Part shown: positions 25,580 through 34,066 of the stretch, one piece after another
Layout: the number at the start of each line of letters is the position of its first letter
Position numbering within the stretch: the stretch's first letter is position 1
NCBI RefSeq assembly: GCF_030696665.1
Contig: NZ_JAUYRV010000010.1
Coordinates: 56,013-120,012 of the forward strand
Length of the DNA stretch: 64,000 bases
Direction of reading: 5' to 3'
Source: Novosphingobium sp.
Lineage (GTDB): Bacteria; Pseudomonadota; Alphaproteobacteria; Sphingomonadales; Sphingomonadaceae
Made by a program: the position numbers and the translations under genes
Notes under the pieces: model-generated
Databases searched by the model: none
Seen by the model: only the letters and a program-made list of their open reading frames with translations
Told to the model about the DNA's origin: nothing

Positions 25580-27712
25580 TCAATCCACCAGCATCAGTGC
25601 ATCAAGCGCGACCACACCTTCACCCAGTGGGTGCAGGATCACCGGGTTGAGGTCGATTTCACGGATGGACGGTTCCGCCCGCAACACCTGCCCGACCTTT
25701 ACGATCAGCGCGGCCAGCGCGGGCACGTCCAGTGCGGGCGAGCCGCGATAGCCGCTCAGCAGCGCGGCGCTCTTGAGCTTCATCAGTTCGGCCTCGACAG
25801 CATCCTGCGTGAGGTCAGCCGTCAGCAACCGCACGTCTTGCAGGATTTCTGCGGTCACGCCGCCGAAACCCGCCAGCACCACCGGACCCCATTCGGGATC
25901 GTTCTTGGCGCCGACGATCATTTCCATGCCGCGCTTGCCCATCGCCTCGATCAGCACGCCGTCGAGTTTGATGGCCGACGAATAGGCGGCGACATTGGTG
26001 TGGATGCGCTCCCACGCCTCGCGCACGGCAGCGCCATCGGCAAGGTTCAGGATCACCCCGCCTGCATCGCTCTTGTGGCCCAGCGCAGCCGCCTGCGCCT
26101 TCATCGCCACCGGATAGCCCACGGCATCAGCCGCAGCGACAGCCGCATCGGCGCTGGCGGCAAATCCACCCTTGGGGAACGAAATGCCGATCGGGCCGAG
26201 CAAGTCCTTGGACTTGTATTCCGGGATCACGCCCGAAACCACGTCCAGCCCGGCCAGCGGAGTCGCTGGAAGATCAGTGACCGACAGATCCAGCGCCGAC
26301 CAATGCGTCAGCCGCGTGATCGCCCGCAGTGCGCGTTCCGTGGTCGGGAACCACGGCAGGCCCGCAGCGCGCAGCGCGGCGATACGCTCTGCCGGAACGT
26401 CAGCGCCTTCGTCCAGCCCGGCAAAGATCACCGGCTTGTTCAGGGTCTTGCCCTCGACAGCGGCAAGCACCGCCGGAAACTTGATCGCGCACGTGATCGG
26501 CTCGGCCTGAATGATCCCGGCCAGAACGGTGCCAACGCGATCATCCGCAAGCAGCGCCTCGATGCAGCGCGTGTAGATCGCCGGTTCGGACAGGCCCTGT
26601 GCGGTAATGTCGAGCGGATTGGACACCGGTACGAACGCTGGCAACGCAGCGCGCAACAGCGGCGAATCCTCGTCGTGCAGATCGGCCAGCGGCAGATCGA
26701 GTTCTTCAGCCAGATCCAGCGTCAGCGCCTTGAACGCCCCTGATTCGCCCAGCACCGCCGTGCTGCCCGAAGGCAGCGCCGCGCAGCGCACAGCGATCTC
26801 GGCAATGTCGCCCAGCTCTTCCAGCGTCTCGGCAAAAATCACCCCCGCGCGCGCAACCATTGCGCGCATCAGCTTGTAATCGCCTGCCATTGCGCCGGTG
26901 TGGGTAGCTGCGGATTCACGCGCTGCGCTTGATTTGCCGGGGTGGAGCAACACCACCGGCTTGCCTGCCGCCTTCGCCCGCCGGGCAGCGGCAAGAAACG
27001 CCTGCGGCTTGCGGAACTGTTCGACGATCATCGCGATGACATGGGTATCGTCCTGATCGACCAGCCAATCGACATAGTCTTCGACGCCGCTCGCCGCTTC
27101 GTTGCCGGTGGAGACCGAGTAGGACACGCCTGCATCACGCGCGAGCAGCATGGTGCCCAGCACCGCTGCCATCGCACCCGATTGCGAAACGATGCCAATG
27201 GCGCGCTTTCCGCCGGGCGGCACGGCAGTGGTTTCAACAAACGTCAGCGGAATGCGGTCAACATAGTTGACGAGGCCGAGGCAGTTCGGCCCTTCGACCA
27301 CCATGCCCGCATCATGCGCGATCCGGGCAATCTCGCGCTGTTCGGCAAGGCCTTCCTCGCCGCCTTCGGCAAAGCCCGCCGAGAAGATCACCACGCCGCC
27401 GCATTTGCGCGCCGCCAGACCCTTCACCGCATCCAGCACGCCCACGCGCGGGATGGCCAGCACGGCCACGTCCACACCCTCGGGCAGCGCATCGACCGAG
27501 TTGTAGCAGCGCTTGCCCATGATCTCTTCGCGCTTCGGATTCACCGGATAGACCGCACCGGCATAGCCATTGCGATCAAGGTTGGTGAGGATCGTTGCCC
27601 CCAGCGCGCCGGGCTTGTCGGACGCACCGACAACGGCAACCGACTTCGGGCGCAGGAAACGATCAAGCGCGGCGTGAGCCAAAGTGGGATTGGACTTACC
27701 TGCTTCAGACAT
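25580..27712 (-). CDS. acetate--CoA ligase (ADP-forming) family protein
   Basis: A 710-residue fusion. It has an N-terminal CoA-binding Rossmann domain (KSVAVVGASDKPGALG, about 24-39), a succinyl-CoA-ligase-like middle (VSQSGAMAAVLG) and a C-terminal ATP-grasp domain (PVAMKAQAAALGHKSDAGGV; IGAKNDPEWGPVVL). Such enzymes interconvert acyl-CoA plus ADP with acid plus ATP. Homologues in sphingomonads include feruloyl-CoA synthetase-type ligases, but the acid here is unknown. It lies 65 bases downstream of the FAH-family gene on the same strand, so the two may share a transcript. Confidence 0.85.
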   Translation of the reverse strand: MSEAGKSNPTLAHAALDRFLRPKSVAVVGASDKPGALGATILTNLDRNGYAGAVYPVNPKREEIMGKRCYNSVDALPEGVDVAVLAIPRVGVLDAVKGLAARKCGGVVIFSAGFAEGGEEGLAEQREIARIAHDAGMVVEGPNCLGLVNYVDRIPLTFVETTAVPPGGKRAIGIVSQSGAMAAVLGTMLLARDAGVSYSVSTGNEAASGVEDYVDWLVDQDDTHVIAMIVEQFRKPQAFLAAARRAKAAGKPVVLLHPGKSSAARESAATHTGAMAGDYKLMRAMVARAGVIFAETLEELGDIAEIAVRCAALPSGSTAVLGESGAFKALTLDLAEELDLPLADLHDEDSPLLRAALPAFVPVSNPLDITAQGLSEPAIYTRCIEALLADDRVGTVLAGIIQAEPITCAIKFPAVLAAVEGKTLNKPVIFAGLDEGADVPAERIAALRAAGLPWFPTTERALRAITRLTHWSALDLSVTDLPATPLAGLDVVSGVIPEYKSKDLLGPIGISFPKGGFAASADAAVAAADAVGYPVAMKAQAAALGHKSDAGGVILNLADGAAVREAWERIHTNVAAYSSAIKLDGVLIEAMGKRGMEMIVGAKNDPEWGPVVLAGFGGVTAEILQDVRLLTADLTQDAVEAELMKLKSAALLSGYRGSPALDVPALAALIVKVGQVLRAEPSIREIDLNPVILHPLGEGVVALDALMLVD

Positions 27713-27777
27713 GCGGCATCCTCCGATTTTCGCTATGCGCTATAACAATTATCGGAGGAAGGGCAAGTGGCGTCGGA

Positions 27778-28722
27778 TCAGGCGCGAACCACCTTTTGGT
27801 GCAGTACGCCAAAGGGCGCGCGGCCACCGGAATCGACAGCTTCCATCCGCACCGAATCGCCGAACGCCATGAACGCCGTTTTCGGCTCGCCCATATCGAG
27901 CACTTCGATCCCGCGCCGCTCCGCGATGCACGAGGAGCCGATCTCGCGGAAATTGGCGTTGGATACCGTGCCCGATCCGATCACGGTACCCGCCACCAGA
28001 TCCCGCGTGCGGGCCGCATGGGCAACCAGTTCATGGAAACCGAAGCCCATCGCTGCACCATTGGCCGCACCGAAACGCTCACCGTTCCAGTCCACCAGCA
28101 GATCAAGACCAACGCGGCCATCCACCCAGGCATCGCCCAGTTCATCAGGCGTCACGGCAAAGGGTGCCATGCCGCAGGCAGGCTTGGCCCCTACCCAGCC
28201 GAAGCCGGTCTTCATTTCCGGCCCGGCCAGCGTGCGCAGCGACCAATCGTTGATCTGCACCACCAGCCTGATGTGGGCCAGTGCATCGGCGGCACTGGTG
28301 CCCATCGGTACGGCATCGACGATCACGCCGAACTCACCTTCAAAATCGATGCCAAGGTCTTCCGAAGGGAAGCGCGCATCGGCCAGCGGCGCAAGGAATG
28401 TGTCAGACATGCCCTGATACATCAGCGGCAGATCGGTCTTGGGCTTGGTGATGCCCAACACTGCGTCCATCAGGTCGCCGTGGCTCGGAAACGCCGACCC
28501 ATCAAGCCACTGCCACGCACGCGGCAGCGGAGCCAGCACCTGCCCGGGGTCGAGCGTTTCTGGGTAGTCTTCAATTGCCGCAGAAGATGCTGCAAAAGTG
28601 CCCCAATCTTCCATCGCCTGCTGAAGCGTGGCCGCCGGTGCCGGGGCGCAACGCGTGCCATCGGGAGATACCAGCACCAGACGCCCATCGCGCGTGCCAT
28701 CGTTCAAGGTTGCCAGACGCAT
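27778..28722 (-). CDS. fumarylacetoacetate hydrolase family protein
   Basis: A 314-residue FAH-fold protein. The metal site is suggested by IDFEGEFGVIVDAV and by DWSLRTLAGPEM. It carries the longer N-terminal domain of fumarylacetoacetase-like proteins (MRLATLNDGTRDGRLVLVS). Probably a C-C bond hydrolase in aromatic or amino acid breakdown. It could be a true fumarylacetoacetase, but no homogentisate genes are nearby. Confidence 0.82.
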   Translation of the reverse strand: MRLATLNDGTRDGRLVLVSPDGTRCAPAPAATLQQAMEDWGTFAASSAAIEDYPETLDPGQVLAPLPRAWQWLDGSAFPSHGDLMDAVLGITKPKTDLPLMYQGMSDTFLAPLADARFPSEDLGIDFEGEFGVIVDAVPMGTSAADALAHIRLVVQINDWSLRTLAGPEMKTGFGWVGAKPACGMAPFAVTPDELGDAWVDGRVGLDLLVDWNGERFGAANGAAMGFGFHELVAHAARTRDLVAGTVIGSGTVSNANFREIGSSCIAERRGIEVLDMGEPKTAFMAFGDSVRMEAVDSGGRAPFGVLHQKVVRA

Positions 28723-28832
28723 GCCATTCTCCCGGTTTGTTGGGAGGATGAACTAGCCCCTCGTCCAAATTGCCGCAAAGCAATGGTTTTGATTGCTTGC
28801 CATAGACGCGGTGAATGGGACGGAGTGCAGCG

Positions 28833-29147
28833 TCAGGCGGCAGGCTGCCAATCGAACACCAGCTCGCCTTCGCGGTGAGCGAAGCGATTGAGGTGATCGG
28901 CAACAACCTGCTGCATGCGATCAAGGTCGCCGTCGCCCTCGATCCGGCAGGTCACTTCCAACGCGGTGTCGCTTGCCTTCATCTCCACCGGCCCAAGCGG
29001 GAGGACAACACGTCCCTGCTGCGGATCGAAGGAGACCTCAAACTTGTGGCCCCAATGCTTGCATAGCTGCTGGAGATAGCGGCTGGCGCTGGCGGTTGGG
29101 ACAATTGCTTGGCTTGCGGACATCGGGGGATCTTTCACAGCTTTCAT
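28833..29147 (-). CDS. DUF2218 domain-containing protein
   Basis: A 104-residue small cytosolic protein of the DUF2218 family (segments YLQQLCKHWGHKFEV and CRIEGDGDLDRMQQVVADHLNRF). Function is not known. ATG 29147 is the longest start. MSASQ at 29123 is an alternative and may be right if transcription begins inside the palindrome just upstream. Confidence 0.75.
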   Translation of the reverse strand: MKAVKDPPMSASQAIVPTASASRYLQQLCKHWGHKFEVSFDPQQGRVVLPLGPVEMKASDTALEVTCRIEGDGDLDRMQQVVADHLNRFAHREGELVFDWQPAA

Positions 29148-29155
29148 GTAAGCTC

Positions 29156-29169
29156 TAAGATATATCTTA
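29156..29169. promoter_or_regulatory. 14-bp perfect palindrome at the DUF2218 promoter
   Basis: TAAGATATATCTTA is self-complementary. It ends 8 bases before the first ATG of the DUF2218 gene and contains a TATAAGAT-like -10 element on the minus strand. A repressor dimer bound here would block transcription. The regulator is not visible nearby. Confidence 0.45.
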
Positions 29170-29283
29170 TATTTGCCACGTCAAGTCCCCGGCCACTCCA
29201 CGCCAATGCAAGGTTGACGAAACCGCCCCTGCCGTGGCAAGCGCGCCCCACCACTCGGCTCTGCACAGAGCCGCGCTGCCCGG

Positions 29284-29357
29284 GCGGGTATAGCATAGTG
29301 GTAATGCACTAGCCTTCCAAGCTAGCTAGGCGGGTTCGATTCCCGCTACCCGCTCCA
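29284..29357 (+). tRNA. tRNA-Gly (anticodon UCC)
   Basis: A 74-nt cloverleaf: acceptor GCGGGTA with TACCCGC, anticodon stem CTAGC/GCTAG around CTTCCAA (anticodon TCC), T-arm GCGGGTTCGATTCCCGC and an encoded CCA end. A truncated integrase follows its 3' end, so it is a likely attachment site. Confidence 0.95.
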
Positions 29358-29419
29358 CCTCCTCACAAATCACTGAAACACCTCAGAAAAATGCCCCTGA
29401 AAGGGACGAGGCACGCGTT

Positions 29420-29521
29420 TGGGTCACGGAAGTGGGTCACAATGGCGCGCCCAATTCCATATCAACGCTTTCAAATCGTTCAGGAAATCGTCCTCAACAG
29501 TGGGTCACACGGTTGGGTCAC
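29420..29521 (+). repeat. four TGGGTCAC octamers in two pairs (possible integrase arm sites)
   Basis: TGGGTCAC occurs at 29420, 29433, 29501 and 29514. Each pair has the same 13-bp period and the pairs are 68 bp apart. They lie between the tRNA-Gly 3' end and the integrase body. This matches the layout of arm-type binding sites of tyrosine recombinases beside an att core. It is inference from position and spacing. Confidence 0.5.
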
Positions 29522-29916
29522 AAACGGTCCACACGCGGACTGTCTTTGAGAGGGTCGGTTTATCAGTTTCGGGTGAGAGTTCCTGCTGATTTGAGGGCTG
29601 GCGTTGGCTGCACTCATGTGAAGCGATCATTGATGACACACAGCCTGTCCATAGCGATCAGGATGAGCCGCAAGGTCGCTGCTGATATTGATGCGATGGT
29701 CGAGGCAAAGCGTCTTGAGATCGGTTTGGCTGTCGAGGGTCGATTGCTCCCCCCTGCCACCGTGCCTCAAACTGTAACTGAGACGATCAAGCCACGATCT
29801 GAAAGAGCGCCTGCGATGACGACTGGGATGCCGCTCTCTCAGGTCTATCACCGATACCTCGGTGATCCGACCAAGCGACGATCAGCGCGGACGATGCTGG
29901 CGCACCAGACTGGATT
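29432..29916 (+). pseudogene. tyrosine recombinase (integrase), truncated N-terminal part
   Basis: Only the N-terminal region remains. LRGSVYQFRVRVPADLR, KRSLMTHSLSIAIRMSRKVAADI and MPLSQVYHRYLGDPTKRR match the DUF6538 / SAM-like N-terminal domains of phage-type integrases. The frame is then cut at 29917 by an IS3 end. The catalytic Arg-His-Tyr domain is absent, so it cannot recombine DNA. The true start may be TTG 29546, because the upstream codons hold the octamer repeats. It reads away from the tRNA, as integrases at tRNA sites often do. Confidence 0.72.
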
Positions 29917-30012
29917 TGTAACGGTTTTGCGCCGGTCACCCATGTCAATAGGCCACCTTGGCTTCGAAGGCGAGTGGGCTGATGCCGCCCAGATATGAGT
30001 GTCGGCGCCTTC
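29917..30012 (-). mobile_element. IS3-family end with transposase orfB C-terminal stub
   Basis: On the minus strand the last codons read RRHSYLGGISPLAFEAKVAY then TGA (stop at 29945-29947), the standard C terminus of an IS3 OrfB integrase-type transposase. Beyond the stop the end TGTAACGGTTTTGCGCC (29917 on) looks like the IS terminal repeat. Everything upstream of about 30012 in the transposase is lost. Confidence 0.75.
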
Positions 30013-30299
30013 CCCAGGAGGACGCGATAACCCACATCCACGATCCTTTCGATTTCAGGATTGCCTATGCTGGCGGCTCGTTCGACGGCACGGTGTGCGA
30101 CTCTCCCGAGACGATGTATTTTCGGTACACCGCACCGTGGGACAGCTATATGGGTGTCCGGCAAATCGACGCCGAGGCAAACCGCCGCTACATCGAACAG
30201 GCCATTCTGCTCAGGCGGAGCGACGGCATGCGCGGGTATGGCCATATCGAACGCACTGTGCCGGGTACGCTGATCGGTTTTGACGCGCGATCAATGCCG
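30012..30299 (+). pseudogene. orphan coding fragment, unknown family
   Basis: An open frame of about 95 codons (EDAITHIHDPFDFRIAY... through ...VPGTLIGFDARS) with protein-like composition (aromatic-rich, MYFRYTAPWDSYMG) but no start of its own and no stop before it runs antisense into the TetR gene. I do not recognise the family. It looks like the C-terminal remnant of a gene cut on both sides: by the IS3 stub on the left and by a junction near the TetR stop on the right. Confidence 0.4.
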
Positions 30300-30842
30300 T
30301 CAACGGAGCGACGTCAAACCGTCGAGCAGCGCAACAAGCCCGTCGGAAAACGTGGCGTCAAGATCCATCATGCCGGCAAGATGTTCGTGCATGCTGCGCG
30401 ATTGTTCATACACAACCCAGCCCAAGGTCAGCGCGAGGACCGAGGCGATGGCGCCCAGCGCTTCGGATTCGGCCATGCCCAGCGCAACGAGCCGTGCGGT
30501 AATCCTGCCCGTGATCTCTTGCGAGCGCGGCTCGTCGGGCGGGGCGATCGCGCAAAGGCGGGCCGAATCGCGATAATCGAGCAGGACGGCGCGAAATTGG
30601 CGGCCCAATGCTTCGAGCCATGCGCGCGCTGATCCCGCCTCGTTTGCACACGTATAGGCAGAGGCGTAAAACTGCGCAGCCATCAATGCATAGAGCCGAT
30701 CCTTGTCGGCGACATGCCAGTACAGCGCCGAGGCCCTGACCCCGAGTTTGGCGGCCAATGTCCGCATCGACAGCCCGTCAAGGCCATCGGCTTGCAACAA
30801 TTCGAGGGCAGCTTGAGTGATTTGCGGGGCATCGAGCTTCAT
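30300..30842 (-). CDS. TetR family transcriptional regulator
   Basis: A 180-residue repressor. The N-terminal HTH (ITQAALELLQADGLDGLSMRTLAAKLGVRASALYWHVADKDRL) is followed by a ligand-binding domain. The HTH sentence resembles that of the second TetR at 46065. ATG 30842 is chosen; a GTG at 30899 sits inside the operator palindrome and is rejected. Divergent from the Rieske oxygenase, which it probably controls through the palindrome at 30889-30909. Confidence 0.88.
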   Translation of the reverse strand: MKLDAPQITQAALELLQADGLDGLSMRTLAAKLGVRASALYWHVADKDRLYALMAAQFYASAYTCANEAGSARAWLEALGRQFRAVLLDYRDSARLCAIAPPDEPRSQEITGRITARLVALGMAESEALGAIASVLALTLGWVVYEQSRSMHEHLAGMMDLDATFSDGLVALLDGLTSLR

Positions 30843-30888
30843 CCCGGCACTGTGGGCAGCGCGGCGACGCTTGACAAGTGAACGTTGT

Positions 30889-30909
30889 TCATTGAACACT
30901 GTTCAATGA
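30889..30909. promoter_or_regulatory. perfect 21-bp palindromic operator between tetR and the Rieske gene
   Basis: Two 10-base arms, TCATTGAACA and TGTTCAATGA, are exact reverse complements around one C. It lies 17 bases before the Rieske start and 46 bases before the TetR start, the expected place for an autoregulating TetR dimer site. Confidence 0.8.
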
Positions 30910-30926
30910 GATAAGGGGAGAGTACC

Positions 30927-31946
30927 ATGACGTATGTTCGCGATGCCTGGTATGTTGCCGGCTGGACGCCCGATCTGCCGCGCGATGCACCCAGCGCCAT
31001 CTCCATCCTTGGCGAACCGGTTGTGCTGTGGTGGGCAGATGGCGTGTTGCGCGCCCATGAGGATCGCTGTCTGCACCGCCTCGCGCCGCTCTCGTCGGGG
31101 CGCTGCGAGGGTGCCTCGTTGCGCTGCATGTATCACGGCCTGCTCTATGATGCCGAGGGCCTGTGCATTGAAATCCCCGGGCAGGACAAGATCCCCGATG
31201 GTGCCCGTATCCGGTCCTATCCGGTGGTCGACCGCCACAGCTGGGCATGGGTGTGGATGGGCGACCCGGCTCTCGCCGATCCGGCGCTGATCCCGCCCGC
31301 TGTGGGCTTTGACGATCCGGACTACATCCTCGGGCGCGGCTTCCTCGACTATGCGGCCGAGGCGCGGCTGATCAACGACAATCTGCTCGATTTCAGCCAC
31401 CTGACGTATGTCCACGCGGCCAGTTTCCAGGCTACCGGCGTGTTTGCCGACAGCCTGCCCAAGATCACGCCGCTGGAGCGCGGCATCCGCGTCGAACGCT
31501 GGGTTACCGATGCGCCGGGACTGCCGCAGCGTGGTGGCAGCGGGCCGGCCGATGTGTGGTCTACCTACGACTTTCTGATCCCCGGTGTGCTGCTGATGAC
31601 CGGCGGCAACTTTCCTGTCGGCACCGCGCAGGCGAGCAATTTCGGGCCTCCCGATTTTGCCCTGGTCGAAGGCGGCACGACATTTACCAGTCAGGCCGTC
31701 ACGCCTACCGGCGATGGCACCGCCCGCTATTTCTTTTCGTGGGGACCCCACCGCAACCACGGCGACGAAGCCATGCGCGACGCACTGATGGAAGTTGCGG
31801 CGATGGCCTTTGCCGAAGACAAGGCGATGATCGAGGGCCAGCAAAGAATAATCGATGCGACGCCTGACCCAAGGATCATGCCCACCGTGCACGACAAGGG
31901 CGTGACGATTTTCAACCGGTTGGTGGAGCGTCTGGCAGCGGCTTGA
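30927..31946 (+). CDS. Rieske-type aromatic ring-hydroxylating / O-demethylating oxygenase alpha subunit
   Basis: A 339-residue oxygenase of the VanA/phthalate-dioxygenase-like group. The Rieske cluster is bound by C48-x-H50 and C67-x2-H70. The mononuclear iron motif is D155-FS-H158-LTYV-H163, with Asn152 and Asp151 upstream. The size and layout suit O-demethylases and related hydroxylases. It would need an electron-transfer reductase; none is encoded in this window. It is divergently controlled by TetR. RBS AAGGGGAGA precedes ATG 30927. Substrate unknown. Confidence 0.88.
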   Translation: MTYVRDAWYVAGWTPDLPRDAPSAISILGEPVVLWWADGVLRAHEDRCLHRLAPLSSGRCEGASLRCMYHGLLYDAEGLCIEIPGQDKIPDGARIRSYPVVDRHSWAWVWMGDPALADPALIPPAVGFDDPDYILGRGFLDYAAEARLINDNLLDFSHLTYVHAASFQATGVFADSLPKITPLERGIRVERWVTDAPGLPQRGGSGPADVWSTYDFLIPGVLLMTGGNFPVGTAQASNFGPPDFALVEGGTTFTSQAVTPTGDGTARYFFSWGPHRNHGDEAMRDALMEVAAMAFAEDKAMIEGQQRIIDATPDPRIMPTVHDKGVTIFNRLVERLAAA

Positions 31947-31977
31947 GCAGACCTGCCGCACCCCGTTTGCCAGAGCC

Positions 31978-34066
31978 TCATTTCGTGGCGGCGATGAAGC
32001 GGGCCTCATCGGCCACGAAGGCGCGGATGGCCTCGACATCATCGTCGGGCAGTTCCGCGCCGAATTGGGGCATGCCATTGGCCAGCAATGCCCCGTCTTT
32101 CACGACCATGCGAAACGCCGCAGCGTCATGCGTCACCGGCGACCGGCGACCGGCGCAGGTCGGGCAGTACCTGACCGCTGATCCCACCAAATCCGTGGCA
32201 CGCAGCGCAGAAGACGCCATATTTCTCGGCACCACGACCCAGCACCGCCTTGTCGCTGGTTACCGGCTCGGGCGGATTGACCGGGTCGGGCGCGGTGTCT
32301 GTGCGATCATAGACCAAGCTCCCGCCCAGTTTGAACACCAGCACGCGGCCGGTCGGCAAGGCCTTGCGCTGGGGCGAACTCAAGCCGCCTGCCAGCCAGT
32401 GTGCGCCGCCGTTGCCGATGGCAATCGCGATATATTGGGTGCCGCCAATGCGATAGGTAATCGGCCCGCCCATGGCGGTTGCCTGTGCATCGAAGGTCCA
32501 CATCAACTTGCCGGTCACCGCATTTATCGCGCGAAAAATGCCGTCTGCGCCCGATTGAAACACCAGATTGCCGTTTGTGGCCAGAACGCCGCCATTGCCG
32601 GCAAAGGCATAGTCCAGCGTCCACGCCGCTTTTTGCGCGGCGACATCCCAGGCGATCAGCTTGGCATGTACGCTTTTGGCAATGGCGGAGCGCAAGGCAT
32701 TGTCTTGCGGAATGCCGCCGCCCGGCATCAACCCGCTGGCGCGTGCGTTGGGGATGGGCTGATACTGCGGATCGGCTTGAAAGGTGGCGGCGTAATCCTG
32801 GGCGGGAATGAAGGCGAAATTGGTCTTCGGGCTATACGCCATCGGCTGCCAACTGTGCGCGCCCATGCCGGTGGGGTGCACCATCACGCGGGTGTTGCCG
32901 GGATAGCGCGCCTCGGGGTTTTCCAGCGGCCTGCCGGTCTTGATGTCGATGCCGTAAGCCCAGCTGATCGGCGCGCCCTTCGGCGTATCGGCGGTTCTGG
33001 CCATGGGCACGATATTGCCGGCCGACAGCAGCTTGCCCGTGCGCCGGTCGATCACATAGAAAAACCCGTTCTTGGGTGCCTGCATCAGCACCTTGCGCGG
33101 CTTTCCGGCAACCGTCGCATCGGCAAGGATGATCGACTGCGTAGCCGTGGCGTCCCATGTATCGCCGGGGGTTGCCTGATAGTGCCAACGATATTCGCCT
33201 GTGCGGGCATCCAGTGCGACAATCGAGGCGAGGAACCAGTTGTCGCCCTTGTCCGCCGACCGCACTTGCCGGTTCCACGGTGATCCGTTGCCGACGCCGA
33301 TGTACACTTGGCCAAGCGCCGCATCATAAGTGATCGAATCCCAGACCGTGCCCCCGCCGCCCTGTTTCCACCATTCACCGGCCCATGTCTCGGCCACTTT
33401 CGCCATGATAAGATCGGACGCGGCGTGGTCGGGGCCATTGGCGGGATTGCCCGGTACGGTGAAAAACCGCCATGCGAGCTTGCCCGTGTCCGTATCATAG
33501 GCGGTGACATAGCCTCGCGCGCCAAGGTCTGCCCCGCTGTTGCCGATCAGCACGAGCTTGCCCGCCACGCGCGGAGCGCCGGTGATGACATAGGGCCAAT
33601 TCCCGCCGTCGAGCGTTTGCGTCGCCCATATTTGTGTGCCGGTTTTAGCATCGACGGCGATCAGCCTGCCGTCCAGTGCCGCCACGAAAATCCTGCCATC
33701 GCGGTAGGCCAGCCCGCGATTGACCGCATCGCAGCACGCCCTTGCTCCTACCGCGCGATCAACGGCGGGATCAAACTCCCACAGAGGTTTGCCATTGGTC
33801 GCATCGAGTGCATAGACCACGCTCCATGCCGACGTGACATAGAGCACGCCGTCAACTTCCAGCGGGGTTGCTTCCACCCCGCGACCGTCGCGCATGTCGA
33901 AACGCCATGCCAATCCGAGCTGCGCGACGGTGTCCACGTTGATCTGATCCAGCGGACTGAACCGCTGTTCGCTCGCGTCGCGGCCATAGCTGGTCCAGTG
34001 CTCGTCAGGAGCAGAAGCGCCGGTCAGTGCCAGCGCGGCGATGATGAATGCATTACGCAGCTTCAT
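31978..34066 (-). pseudogene. PQQ-dependent quinohaemoprotein alcohol dehydrogenase, frameshifted in the cytochrome domain
   Basis: A periplasmic type II quinohaemoprotein. Its signal peptide (MKLRNAFIIAALALTGASA) is followed by an eight-bladed propeller with the vicinal disulfide GARACCDAV, GNGSPWN and repeated Trp-docking motifs. The haem motif CAACHGF comes near the C terminus. The frame then shifts at 32135-32155 and stops at 32126, while the missing part (RMVVKDG...NGMPQFGAELPDDDVEAI, with the axial Met) is intact in the next frame to 31978. Removing one 7-bp repeat unit restores a full reading frame. As read, the cytochrome domain lacks its Met ligand. Start overlaps the MFS gene by 14 bases. 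Confidence 0.85.
32135..32155. repeat. three tandem copies of a 7-bp unit causing the frameshift
   Basis: ACCGGCG is repeated three times head to tail. With two copies (or five) the dehydrogenase frame is open; with three it is closed. A slippage-prone site within coding sequence. Confidence 0.85.

Noticed and set aside
29420..29521. CRISPR-like array from repeated TGGGTCAC
   Set aside because: Only four 8-bp copies with unequal spacers (13 and 68 bp periods) and no cas genes; better explained as recombinase sites.
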